Shown here: positions 1 to 9,285 of the stretch, in pieces
How the letters are laid out: each line of letters opens with the position of its first letter
Numbering within the stretch: position 1 is the first letter of the stretch
DNA from: Perkinsus olseni
Taxonomy: Eukaryota > Perkinsozoa > Perkinsida > Perkinsidae
DNA length: 64,000 nt
NCBI GenBank assembly: GCA_013115135.1
Contig: JABANP010000002.1
Coordinates: 413,691 to 477,690 of the forward strand
Reading direction: 5' to 3'
Notes under the pieces: generated by a model
The model's database searches: none
What the model was told of the DNA's origin: nothing
The model's input: the letters and a program-made list of their open reading frames with translations, nothing else
Translations under genes and position numbers: made by a program

Positions 1-33
1 GACCAAATTAGTAAAACCCCAAAGCAATTTAGT
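1..33. repeat. Inverted copy of the 400-590 repeat motif
   Basis: Read on the minus strand this stretch is nearly the same as the edges of the repeat tract further on: its TTTGGGGTTTTA core recurs at about 434-445 and its ACTAA..GGTC end at 403-414 and 567-580. The tract and this copy face each other across about 370 bases, so they may be the ends or inverted arms of one element cut by the window start. Confidence 0.5.
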
Positions 34-400
34 CGGCACGCGAGACGCATCCGGATCGTCCCTCCTCCCGGCCCGGGGACTCCGGCCCATGAAATTCATG
101 GCATGAATGGCGGGAGGCGGTGGAGCGAAGGCGGAGTACCTCCTGCCATACTGTGAGAAGTTTAAGAGGAGCGACGAGGTTACTATGCAACTGCATTTTT
201 GTATACAATTTCCAACTTTGCTTCAATCACGCCCAAACATGGTACCATTGTTGCTCAGCTATGTAAGGCACGCCAGTCGGAGGCTCAATTCGAATGCTTA
301 ACGATCAAACTTTAACCCGCGATCTGTAGAATAAGGAGGGCTTACTTAATGTAGGCTGACGTTGTGAGTTTTCCGTACTTGTTAGTGATTCTGTTGGGCT
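34..400. other. No gene seen
   Basis: Short open frames only, with no start context, domain or composition suggesting protein. It lies between the two inverted repeat blocks. Confidence 0.4.
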
Positions 401-440
401 CTACTAAATTGGTCTTTCATAAAATCAAATAGCTTTGGGG

Positions 441-563
441 TTTTATTATTTTGCTCTGGGCTTTATTAAATTGCTCTGGGGTTTTATTATTTTGCTCTGG
501 GCTTTATTAAATTGCTCTGGGGTTTTATTATTTTGCTCTGGGCTTTATTAAATTGCTCTGGGG
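441..563. repeat. 41-bp tandem repeat, three perfect units
   Basis: Three identical 41-base units begin at 441, 482 and 523. Each is made of two related halves of about 20 bases (TTTATTATTTTGCTCTGGG and CTTTATTAAATTGCTCTGGG), so the array grew from a shorter ancestral unit. Diverged half units flank it at 402-440 and 564-582. Confidence 0.9.
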
Positions 564-582
564 TTTTACTAAGTAGGTCTGG

Positions 583-989
583 AAATGGTGTAGAGTGAGA
601 CTGATCCGTTATCCATGAAACCGATGCGAACCAGGCGGGAAAACTCTCTTCGGGAGCTGCGATTAATCCGGGAACAATAATAGGCATCGTCGTTGGGCCC
701 ACTGCACTCTATGGAGGAGATGAGGCCCTATGATGCCAGAATGTCATTCTGAGAATGATAACAGTCTAATAATTTACCTAATAGAGGAGCACACGCGACC
801 CCATCAGAGAGCCTCTTTGCGGTCAGTGTGTGTGATGTAGGTCTTGAAATAATTGGAACTATCAGGCACTTCATCTCCAGCGGAGAAGAATGGCCCTCAA
901 GCTAAAAATTGGCGATAGTAATGGAGCTAAAAGTGAAAAAATATCAACAGTCTATTGCACGATGCCGGATGTATCACAACAGGGACTGC
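583..989. other. No gene seen
   Basis: Unique-looking sequence downstream of the minus-strand gene that ends at 990. It presumably contains that gene's 3' end; no terminator-like or repeated feature was recognised. Confidence 0.4.
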
Positions 990-1781
990 TTAGACCTTAG
1001 TGAGAGCCAGGCGACCTCTTTCGAACTCCACGTAGATCGTCCTCTCAGTGGCAAATACCACTCTTGAGAAGTCATTGGGAGACACATGTTTGTGTCGGCA
1101 CACATATCTCACTTGGTAGAGGAACTGATCCAAAGTACCTTGTCCAGCTGACTCCACAGCATATGAAAGGTGTGGTAGACCACGATCGCGGGGAGAAAGC
1201 ATGTGGGGGAAGCGGGAAGTGCTACGCCTTTTGCACTTAACCAGTACACCACCCATTCCATTTTCGTAAATTTTGTAACTTATCCTCATATGGGGGGACA
1301 CAGGCTCCTTGTATATGTATTCAGTCAACCGGCGTTCCAGTCTCAGGAAGAGTAGCTCTTCGCGATGGAAGTTAACAGAGAAAGAATCACCAGAGACGTA
1401 GGTCAGGGTGGTCAGATCACCAGGGTAGTAGGGTGAGTCAAAGGGGAGTATTCCGGTGTTTCGAGAAAAAGTCTCGACGGACTGATCCCAATCACCACTT
1501 GTTATCCCGGAATTCTCGAAGTCGATTGTATAGGTAGAGCCCTCCTTTTTGCGTAGGGGGTAAGGCCCGAGCTCGTGATGACCACTTACGAGTTTGCCAA
1601 CTCTGTGTGCATCAAGTATACGTCTAGGGACGTCGAACGTCAGGGTAACTTCTTTCTCCTCGTTCACATCGTAAAATATTTCGACGAAGGGATACTCGAA
1701 GGCAAACCTGCCAACATCTTGGGCCGTGCTAATGACCAGGGTTCCAGCGCAAAGAAACCAAATCGAGAAGCGATTAATCAT
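990..1781 (-). CDS. Putative secreted protein, unknown function
   Basis: A 263-residue reading frame with no internal stop. The first ATG is at 1781; the frame stays open a little further upstream but only with non-ATG codons. The N-terminus MINRFSIWFLCAG followed by a small-residue stretch is a good signal peptide, with likely cleavage near residues 20-21, so the product should enter the secretory pathway. The mature part is rich in beta-prone residues and has only two cysteines, both in the C-terminal half. No domain was recognised. The neighbouring minus-strand genes at 2.6-5.2 kb also look secreted but are broken, which makes this the intact member of a local set of secreted genes. Function is unknown. 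Confidence 0.6.
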   Translation of the reverse strand: MINRFSIWFLCAGTLVISTAQDVGRFAFEYPFVEIFYDVNEEKEVTLTFDVPRRILDAHRVGKLVSGHHELGPYPLRKKEGSTYTIDFENSGITSGDWDQSVETFSRNTGILPFDSPYYPGDLTTLTYVSGDSFSVNFHREELLFLRLERRLTEYIYKEPVSPHMRISYKIYENGMGGVLVKCKRRSTSRFPHMLSPRDRGLPHLSYAVESAGQGTLDQFLYQVRYVCRHKHVSPNDFSRVVFATERTIYVEFERGRLALTKV

Positions 1782-2239
1782 TAGGGGATGGCTGAAGGGT
1801 CTCGGAAGAAACTGCAAGAGGAGAAATCTCTCATCGTGGAGCCGAAGGTTGGGGCAGCATTGAGATTTGACGATGCAATGTCGCCGAGGAACAGAAATCC
1901 TCAGGGCTCTGGACGTCGAGTCTCGCGACTACGTAATGAACAAACGCTACTGTGTGCAAAGGTTGATGTCACGTCACCACGTGACCGATGTCGCGCTCGC
2001 CACATCACTTTTTGGGGTAGTTTTCTCAGACAATTCTAAACATGTACGATATAACGGAAATCTCTTTATACAGTTTAGTTTTATGCAGCTCACACTCGTC
2101 AACCCGATTTTATTGATCATTGCTTCGCGAACCGTTCGACAGAACTAAGCATACCTTGGAGACTCTCCAATGGAGAGAGCATTTTCCCGTAGTATGGCGT
2201 AACGTCGCGTAACGGGGCTGAGACGTCAATTTTCGACTG
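1782..2239. other. Intergenic, no gene seen
   Basis: Divergent gap between the secreted gene on the minus strand and a small plus-strand reading frame. The open frames here lack start context or protein-like composition. Confidence 0.4.
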
Positions 2240-2380
2240 ATGGATAAGAAGTACATAGAGTACCTCAGGAGCCACAACGCCGCTCTCGAAAGAAGCAAGG
2301 CCCCTACTAAGGTTGCTAAGACTGAGGCTCAGCAGTCCTCCATCCCGTTCTGTGAAGAAGAGTTCACCGTTGGACGATAG
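2240..2380 (+). CDS. Small reading frame, 46 residues, hypothetical
   Basis: ATG at 2240 to TAG at 2378-2380. The predicted peptide starts MDKKYIEYLRSHNAALERSK and has a charged, helix-like composition with a lysine/alanine-rich middle, unlike the shadow frames nearby. There is no signal peptide and no known motif. It could be a real short protein, an exon of a spliced gene or chance. Confidence 0.25.
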   Translation: MDKKYIEYLRSHNAALERSKAPTKVAKTEAQQSSIPFCEEEFTVGR

Positions 2381-2593
2381 TCATTACTATAACGCTTGAG
2401 CCACTACGCGAAGTCTTTTCATTAACGACAATAAACGATAGTGTGACGATGTGAGCTTCCCGGAAGCGCCGCCTCCGGGCGCTGAAGCAAGACGGATGAG
2501 CTCACCGTCTCATCCCGTCATTGTGCGCGGTACAGCTTTCGGGTATCGCCATTAGCATTCCCTTCATGGAGTGTGGAAGTACAGAGTCGAGAT

Positions 2594-3105
2594 TCAGGTA
2601 TTCTCCGGCACACCATCCTCAACAGCACAAGTTCGGTATGATGTAATTCCTCCGTTCTTAGTGGAAACCTGGTAAATAACGCCGCAGTCGACGAATGCGA
2701 AGTCATTCAAAGGCCATTTATCGATGAGTATCTCTTCCTGGTAGCAATCCAAGGTTAATGCTGGCTTCCTACAGTACTCAAAGATATCCCCCATAAGGTC
2801 ATGCATCGGCTCCCTGCCCTGCTGCCCATCCCATAGCCCTTCGATGGCCATACGGCGGAGGGCCTCATAATGATGGGGAGTTGGAAGGCCATTACACGAT
2901 GCACTGGCAAGGAAAGGCGTTTTACGGCCGGCGTTCCGCTCCCTTGGGGGGCTGTCACGCACAGAATGAACCCGATGATTTCAGGACTTGAGCCGAGCTG
3001 GCTTCTCACTAGCTCACACCAATCGTTACCGATCGCACAACGATCAAGCAGTGTTTCCGTAGCGAAAAAGGGTGCACGCATGCACACTGAGATTGAATCA
3101 CACAC
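2594..3105 (-). pseudogene. Remnant of a secreted-type gene, frame broken
   Basis: Two overlapping minus-strand frames each look like protein over part of their length. The upstream frame (about 3080-2940) gives a cysteine- and leucine-containing stretch including CELVRSQLGSSPEIIGF; the downstream frame (about 2900-2594) continues with GDIFEYCRKPALTLDCYQ and ends at 2594. The join at roughly 2930-2960 needs a frameshift, or an intron that I could not place. Cysteine spacing resembles the fragment at 4883-5206, so the two may be old paralogues. Most likely a decaying gene. Confidence 0.35.
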
Positions 3106-3521
3106 GGTCGAAGACTTCGCTCACTCATAGTATGAGTCTCGTACTCAAGCCTGGCTCGGACCATACGAAAGACAGCAGCATTGATCGGAGGCAGGGCAAC
3201 CATACCATTAGAGAAGTGTATTCGGCCTAGGGTGAGGCCGCTATGCCAGTGGTCGAGGAGAAGGGTAGAAATAGGGACTTCAAGTTGGCGAATAAAGAAG
3301 TTACTCTAGCCGAGGGCCTCGGATACGGAATTCAATTCCGCGAATATTTCTCCAGCAATGATTGCAGTCGAAGGAGACGAGAGGGACCGTAGAGAGGTGA
3401 AGCGCGACAATTCTGGACGAGGGGATGATTGGTGTACAGCCCCCTGCTGACTTGACACAAACCGAAAGGTTCACATAACAACACACATTAACACATTATT
3501 AACAGCATGCATCGTTCTATC
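3106..3521. other. Intergenic, no gene seen
   Basis: Gap between two minus-strand gene remnants. Nothing protein-like and no repeats were noticed. Confidence 0.4.
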
Positions 3522-4298
3522 TCACTTCTCTCTTACTAGTAGGACAGTCTTATCCAGGAAATTGGCCAACATGATGATATGATCGTCGTGGCCAGGGTTT
3601 AGGTCATAGAAGGTGCCCTTGAAGTTATCAAGCTGGCTCCTGATGATGTAGTCGTTATTCTTAACGGACGATGGTTTACAGTAGTCGCCCTTCATCTGTT
3701 CGTAGCAGATGCGCCAGTTGAATTCTCCATCCTCATCCAACCCTCGAGTGAGCCTCACTTTGCCGTCGAGGGATGTAAAACTGCGACCTTCCAATATCCT
3801 CTCATCAGTGGGACTGATGGGCTTGATCGGGGCCAGCGTTACGCTATGACCATTCGCACGGATGCCCGATAGGAACACTTTCTTCTCTGTGTGATCTCCT
3901 TGAGAGTGTCCCCCTTTGTACTCTACGCCGCGGTAGGTGAAGTTCTTGTTCGGGGACGCTAAGGTGAAGTCCTTGGAGTTTTTCCCTTGACGACCACGCT
4001 TGTCGATTTTCAAACCCATGACCGTGCCCGAGATATGGCGCCCAGCCAGTCCACTGGTGATCAGTATCTGACGAATGAAAGTACATTCATTAGCTACAGG
4101 CTAGCCTCCCACCTCTCTATCATGCTCGGGGCTTTTCACCAGACAAAGCTCCTCATTGGACGGCTCGTCAGCTTTGCCGCGATCCTTGTCACACAAGACG
4201 GGCTCGTACTGGGAAGTCCTTCTATGCAGGATACTGCCAACGACTTCCTGTGGGTGAAAGGTTAGCGAGAGGAAGGCAAGGAGGAAGGGGACGACCAT
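3522..4298 (-). pseudogene. Secreted protein gene with one in-frame TAG
   Basis: ATG at 4298 starts a clear signal peptide (MVVPFLLAFLSLTF). The frame continues to a stop at 3522 with a single TAG at 4101-4103, about one quarter of the way in. Both sides of the TAG are in the same frame and both look like protein: the upstream part carries two cysteines, and the 165 residues downstream (from an internal ATG at 4019) are hydrophilic and well behaved. Without the TAG the product would be 258 residues. GT and AG pairs near the TAG would define introns of only 12-19 bases, too short to be credible. Options are a recent nonsense mutation, an undetected intron, readthrough or a sequence error. No domain was recognised. 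Confidence 0.5.
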
Positions 4299-4882
4299 TG
4301 GATGAGGTTGGAGGCAGCCAGTGATGCAACTGGTACATGGACGTGATAGGGAGCTGCTGGTCTACCAGTATCGAGACACTTCCTGTTCAGTGAAATAATT
4401 CTGGAACTCAGAATCAATTCTGGAATTGACGTTCATCGTCAAATGAGGCTTCCAACTCCGGACTTAAGAGTCAAGAGTCAATTCTGAGTTGCGGAATCAG
4501 TTTATTGAGCACCCCACTAACAGCAGGAGACGAGACACCACACAGTCCATAATGATGGCGAGCGATAGGCAGAACTGAGTGGCGCCCGCCTACGTGATGA
4601 AGCCACCCTCGTCGCTCACATGGGGAGACATCGTCTTGACCGATGCGGGCCTGTGGACTAAGCCCACTGGCCTTCGCAAGCTCAAAAAAATGAATTTCTA
4701 CCGCGAGTTTCTCAACTTCTTCGGGCAGTCTTTGATACTCGTCCGTTTGATGATCACTAATTTTGGTTACTGGTTGTCATCACGTAGCCCGATTCTGATA
4801 GAAGCTTTCCTTATACATCGTGCTGTACATGGTATAATCGCCACGTTTCTCAGCACGAAGGGCGCCGGCTGTCACGCCAATT
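4299..4882. other. Intergenic, no convincing gene
   Basis: Contains a short stretch at about 4400-4500 of near-repeated pieces around the word TCAATTCTG. A plus-strand frame at 4579-4986 exists but overlaps the more protein-like minus-strand fragment and has no domain or signal peptide. Confidence 0.35.
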
Positions 4883-5206
4883 TTACACAACGGCGGTCTT
4901 CAGAAACTCTTCCGTCGCCAAAAACTCTCCTCGGGAGCACTTACATCGTCGAGCCTTGCTCGGTGGAACTTTTAACCGCAGCCTGACATTTCGAACGCAG
5001 CATGATAGTGATTGACCATGCACTGTTGTGCCGCTCACCTGTTGCAGGTCTGCCACACAGCAGGTGATACTCTGATCGCCATAAGTTGGGACACAGTAGT
5101 CGTCTAATGTCACTATTGCGTTGACATCGCCGTACCCATAGATGGCAGTGGGTAGGTAGAATCTTACAGCGTCTCTCAACTCGCCATCTACTACTTGTAA
5201 CCTCTT
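4883..5206 (-). pseudogene. C-terminal fragment of a secreted-type protein
   Basis: The frame is open from 5206 to a stop at 4883 but has no ATG. It reads like real protein, with seven cysteines including the pairs ITCCVAD and SLSCCVRN. An AG just upstream could be a splice acceptor, so this may be the last exon of a gene whose first exon was not found; otherwise it is a truncated copy. Spacing of cysteines and aromatic residues is loosely like the remnant at 2594-3105. Confidence 0.35.
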
Positions 5207-5437
5207 TCACGAGTCGTGAGAGGGTTCCTGAGCTCCTAGACTTTAGACCTCAGTGAAGACCTGTGCGTGACACGATTACCTTTAGGTGGCACGCATGCTC
5301 ACCCGTCACTGTACGCATATGCAAATCAGATCCCCTGCCGTGATCATTAGGCCTCGGCACGATGACAGAGAAGAGAGAAGCGTCCTCGAAGGCGGCCCTC
5401 GTTATGCTATAGATAAGTTTCCCGCTTTTTGTCTGAT

Positions 5438-5920
5438 ATGGTATCTAGCAAACAGCTGGTTCGTCTCTTGCTGCTTTTTGTCGGCAGTGAAGCGACCCTC
5501 GTGAGTTCTGATCATCAGCCTGAACCTGTGCCCGATGTGCACTTCGGCAGCGGCAATTCTGATAGGGCTACGGGAGTGAACTATCCCTTCACAGGCAACT
5601 ACACTTGTAGAGTGGGTATGATCGATACGATCAGAGTCGAGCAGGACAAGTCTGGCGGGTACATTACATTCTACAGGAAGTCAAAGTACTTCTTACCCAA
5701 ACCTAGCTACGGCTGCGCGTTCACCGCTCAACCTGAGTGGGTGATATGGTTCCTCGACCTCCAGGATGCGTGCAAGGCCTTGATAGAGGACTCACATGGC
5801 TACTATGACCAGGATATTCTCACTTCTACATTTGCCTCTGTGCAAAAAAGGTTTCTTGTCCTCCCTAACACGAGAAGGGTTATCCAGACGTGCCACCTGG
5901 TCGATGAACACGCTGGGTGA
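5438..5920 (+). CDS. Family A secreted four-cysteine protein, copy A1
   Basis: 160 residues from the ATG at 5438. The N-terminus MVSSKQLVRLLLLFV is a signal peptide. The mature protein carries the family signature seen in all seven copies: a Tyr-x-Cys after a YPFTGNY-type turn, ITFYRKS, LPKPSYGC, then LQDACKALIEDSHGYYDQ, and a final cysteine near the end, which makes four conserved cysteines and probably two disulfides. No known domain was recognised; function is unknown. With A3 (16551) it forms subfamily 1, which shares the MVSSKQLVRL start and about 90 percent of visible residues. Both are followed by the same 3' flank and then by a subfamily 2 gene, so the pair was duplicated as a block. 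Confidence 0.75.
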   Translation: MVSSKQLVRLLLLFVGSEATLVSSDHQPEPVPDVHFGSGNSDRATGVNYPFTGNYTCRVGMIDTIRVEQDKSGGYITFYRKSKYFLPKPSYGCAFTAQPEWVIWFLDLQDACKALIEDSHGYYDQDILTSTFASVQKRFLVLPNTRRVIQTCHLVDEHAG

Positions 5921-6828
5921 CCATTCGCGGGCTATGGTTTCACTCGGCCTTATACCGCCTACTGGTATCGGCTCCCAGTTTTTTCACGGTAAGTTGTGGG
6001 TCTTGAACTTAATTTGGTGGTGGGATGATTTTTGTTGGTCGGGTACGAGGTTGCTTTAGTATACCATTATCTTCACCCATAATAGTTTTTCGCATGATCG
6101 TTCTCGGTCTGCGTGTACTCCAGTGATGATCATGGTCAATGTCAATCCGTCTCACAGCGTACTCCCGTGCGCTCACATGGCCATAGCAACATGCGTACTT
6201 TTCTCGGGCCGAGGAACGGCCGTTTATATTGACTCGCCCTGTTGACTGGTGACCAGTCACTGGTCGGAGAAGACCCGCAATGGATTAGACTATAGTGGCT
6301 TTGGTGCCCCTACTATTCAAGTTAGCTTTTCTTCAAGAGTTGCCTTGAGTTCAGTCCCGAGCGGCCTAACCCCAACACAGTGGCAGTCGAGAGAAGCCCT
6401 TTAACGGGCTAACTCCACGGGGGGCCGTACGAGACTTGACTAGGGTAGGTTACTTAGCAATCTACCCTAGGCGAGGCTCATCCGAATATATATGGCTTTT
6501 GCAGTAGCAATCATTGTCATTGCAGGAGCCATATATTCGTTTATTTTGAGGACCCGGGCAGGGTGCAATAAGACTTTTTCCACGAGTTTTAAGCGCACGA
6601 GATGATCTGGGAGAGCTAGCCACTGGTAGACCCATTCACAGCATGGCTCCATCAGCAAGCTGCTGCTAACAGTATCAGCCTGAGGACGGTATCGCACCAC
6701 TGGAGTGGTATGGATTCTTCTTGTATTCATTCCGGCGTCCACAATCGTCACTCTAGTGAGTCATTGTGTCAGCAGTTGGCGTCAGAATTTCTGGTCGAGA
6801 ATTATGAAACTATGATGTCCTTTTTTCT
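5921..6828. other. Family A spacer and interrupted 5' flank of copy A2
   Basis: The first 500 bases match the 3' flank of copy A3 (about 17037-17500). From about 6580 the sequence matches the upstream region of copies A4-A7, including the conserved words GTCACTCTAG and CATTGTGTCAGCAGTTG. That upstream region stops abruptly at 6828 and resumes at 14394, after the retrotransposon. Confidence 0.65.
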
Positions 6829-7030
6829 ATCGTAGAGAAATGCGGAACGATTTCTTGTGGGGGAAACCTCTAGCTGTGGTTCCAAGTGATTAGGATCACG
6901 CTTGTGTGTGCGGCTCGGGCGAGCGCGAAAGTTTGTGCGGGCTGTGGCACCCGATGAGTGGCTAGTGAGCTAGTCGTGGAGTAATATATGGAGGTGTTGG
7001 TGGATGTGCAACGAAGTGTTATAGCTCTTT
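6829..7030 (+). repeat. Split direct repeat A, copy 1
   Basis: 202 bases starting ATCGTAGAGAAATGCGG and ending TTATAGCTCTTT, repeated at 13983-14184 with no difference seen. It forms the 5' end of the retrotransposon. Confidence 0.92.
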
Positions 7031-8005
7031 AACGTGTGATTACGGTTTTTTTTTCTCGTGGGGGTTCACGAATGCAGTTGTTTTCTTTTTTACTGCCATC
7101 GTATGGCGGAGTGGTCTCAAATAGAACCTCAACAAGGGTGCCGTCGGTGACGGGTAGCACTGGATGAGACCGCTTCACATCTCGTGAACGTAGCTATGGT
7201 TATGGGTGCCTCGGGTAGGCCGTAACCTCGAAGGCCAGTTTGGCCGTTCTTCGCCCAAGACGCCGGCAAGGGTCAGCGGGCTACCCTCCTTGGTGTCACA
7301 CCAGGAGGGGGCGTGTATGGAGGAGGTGACTCTGGTCTCGGCCGGGTCCTTGCGCGCCTGGTCTTCCTTAAGACCAGCCGCAAGCTCTGACTGGTTATGC
7401 GGGAAGGTATAACAGTTGGTCCCTCTACGTATTCGTTCAAGCGGAGCACACCTGGAGTGTTGCAATTCTTGGAGGATACGCAATAAGCCCACTTCGGGAG
7501 TGGAGTGGCATCCCATACAAACGCCTGTGGGTTGACCGTCCGAGGGAGGTTTCCCACGTGTTTTCGAGGGCGCGGTTTTGTTCAAAACCGATACCTCACC
7601 CCCAAGAGCAAGCTTGACGCTTTGCTGGGACTAGCTGAGGTAGTCCGAGGCAGTTCTCTCCGCCACGGAAGGGGCCGTGCGACGAGGGCCGGGTAGTTGG
7701 CCGGATGGTATTATGGACAGTCACGTAATACGTGGGCTGCCGTAGAGCAGTTGGCATTCCGCTCATGTCGATGCAGGGCTGTATCGGGCATGGCCCGTTC
7801 GATATGAAATGCGTGTTGTGTTCCCACAGTCTAGCCTGGTCTTCTTGAAGACCAGCGTACAGGGAGGGGAGCCCCGCGCGTTGTAGGTATTGTTGACCGT
7901 GCACAATGCCTCTTGACTCCAATGAGGGAGTCCGATAACTCTACCGGGTGCGGTAGTGAGGTTATCTCCTGTTTTGCCGTAGTTTGTTATTGTCATCAGT
8001 CGTCC
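7031..8005 (+). other. Long 5' leader of the YR retrotransposon
   Basis: About 975 bases between repeat A1 and the gag-like start. Two similar hairpins occur: CTGGTCTT pairing with AAGACCAG at 7358-7377, and CTGGTCTTC pairing with GAAGACCAG at 7836-7855. They may be RNA structures in the genomic transcript. Open frames here are short and not protein-like. Confidence 0.45.
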
Positions 8006-9052
8006 ATGGCTGATCAAGGCGCTGTCCTTCAAGAAATAGTGGCCTCGGTGGTCCCGGGTGACAGCGCGGACGCGATAACGAAGAGAAAGTTCCTGCTGGA
8101 CCAGTGCGAGGGTCTTACTCTGCAGGTAGTGGGAAAACTACAAAAGTCCTTCTGGTCGGCCGGAGCTGGGCGTGTCGAATGCCCCGAAGCCCCGCCCCCG
8201 AATGAGGACGGAGCGGCAAAGGCGGCCAGGGAAGAACGATGGCGTTCAATATTGACGTCGACGGGTATGGCGTTCACCGAAGAATGTGGTAGCTATGTGG
8301 TCACCACAACTGAGAGAGCGCGGAAAGCGTTCTCAAAGATGCCCGAAGTCGACCTATCGATTTTGGTGCAGAGAGTGACTGAGAGAACCGGGTACGAGTT
8401 ACCACGTGCTTTAATCCCATCAGCAAAAACGGTAGCTGCCGTGAAGGATGGGAGGTTCGTCGAATTGGCAGAATTCAGAACCTCCTTCGTTGAGAGATCC
8501 GAGGGCACGGAGGTTATGACGAGCGTCGAAGGTGAAGTCATACAAGTGATGAAGCCCAGGAAGAAGGCCGAGGACTTATTCGTGCCGAGCTCCGAGATCG
8601 CGGGGTGCCTGGTCAGATGGGCCACTGCGGTATGGCTAGCCCATCCTGATGGTAACTTTCTACTGCTGTTTGCGTATGTAATGAAAGTATTGAGCTTTGG
8701 CGCTCAAGGATGGGGCCGAGCAGTCTTTTACGATCGCTATCATAGACAGTCGGTCCCCGGCAGACTGGCAGTTAGAAAGGACGCATCGATATACGATATG
8801 TACACCGATGCCGTCGTCAACGACTCCTTTTCGGAGGCGAAATTGAAGTTCGCGAGTGAATCCCCGTACCAAGCTCCGAAGCCCGGGGCCGAGTTCGGTC
8901 AGGGAAAGGGAGCGAGGAGCCAGAAAGGGAGCAACGGCGGTAAGGCACCAGCCAAGCCGGGTAAGGGTAGTAAGGGTGGTAAAGGAGGCCCTTACTCTCA
9001 CCCGAAGCCGGAGGATAAGAAGCTGGAGAAAGAAGAGTCGAAGCGACAGTAG
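8006..9052 (+). CDS. Gag-like protein of the YR retrotransposon
   Basis: 348 residues from the ATG at 8006 (context CCATGG); the frame is open upstream but this is the first ATG in a good context. There is no recognisable capsid domain by eye. The last 70 residues are very rich in glycine and lysine (runs such as GKGSKGGKGG), a basic tail suited to binding RNA in place of zinc knuckles. Its position first after the leader, its size and its basic tail are the basis for calling it gag. It ends at TAG 9050-9052, and the RT frame overlaps its last 34 bases in the -1 frame. Confidence 0.7.
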   Translation: MADQGAVLQEIVASVVPGDSADAITKRKFLLDQCEGLTLQVVGKLQKSFWSAGAGRVECPEAPPPNEDGAAKAAREERWRSILTSTGMAFTEECGSYVVTTTERARKAFSKMPEVDLSILVQRVTERTGYELPRALIPSAKTVAAVKDGRFVELAEFRTSFVERSEGTEVMTSVEGEVIQVMKPRKKAEDLFVPSSEIAGCLVRWATAVWLAHPDGNFLLLFAYVMKVLSFGAQGWGRAVFYDRYHRQSVPGRLAVRKDASIYDMYTDAVVNDSFSEAKLKFASESPYQAPKPGAEFGQGKGARSQKGSNGGKAPAKPGKGSKGGKGGPYSHPKPEDKKLEKEESKRQ

Positions 9053-9285
9053 CTAATGATTGTCCCCGTCCTTTCTGCAATTGGCCAGTGAGTGAGGTTG
9101 TGTTGACAGTCTCTCAATGGAGGGAAAACCCACTACTCCCAGGGCACGACGCCCAGAATAGGTTTCTCCTTTGGAGGTTTCAGTCTCGGAGGAGGTGCCT
9201 CAGACGCAGGGGGGGGTCGGTAGAATCGAATGCTGGCGGTATTCGGGCTCGGTCCTCTTGCAGTTGGTCGTGTCCCCCCTTTCAC

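Noticed and set aside
4579..4986. 135-codon plus-strand frame
   Set aside because: No signal peptide or domain, and it overlaps a more protein-like minus-strand fragment; probably chance.
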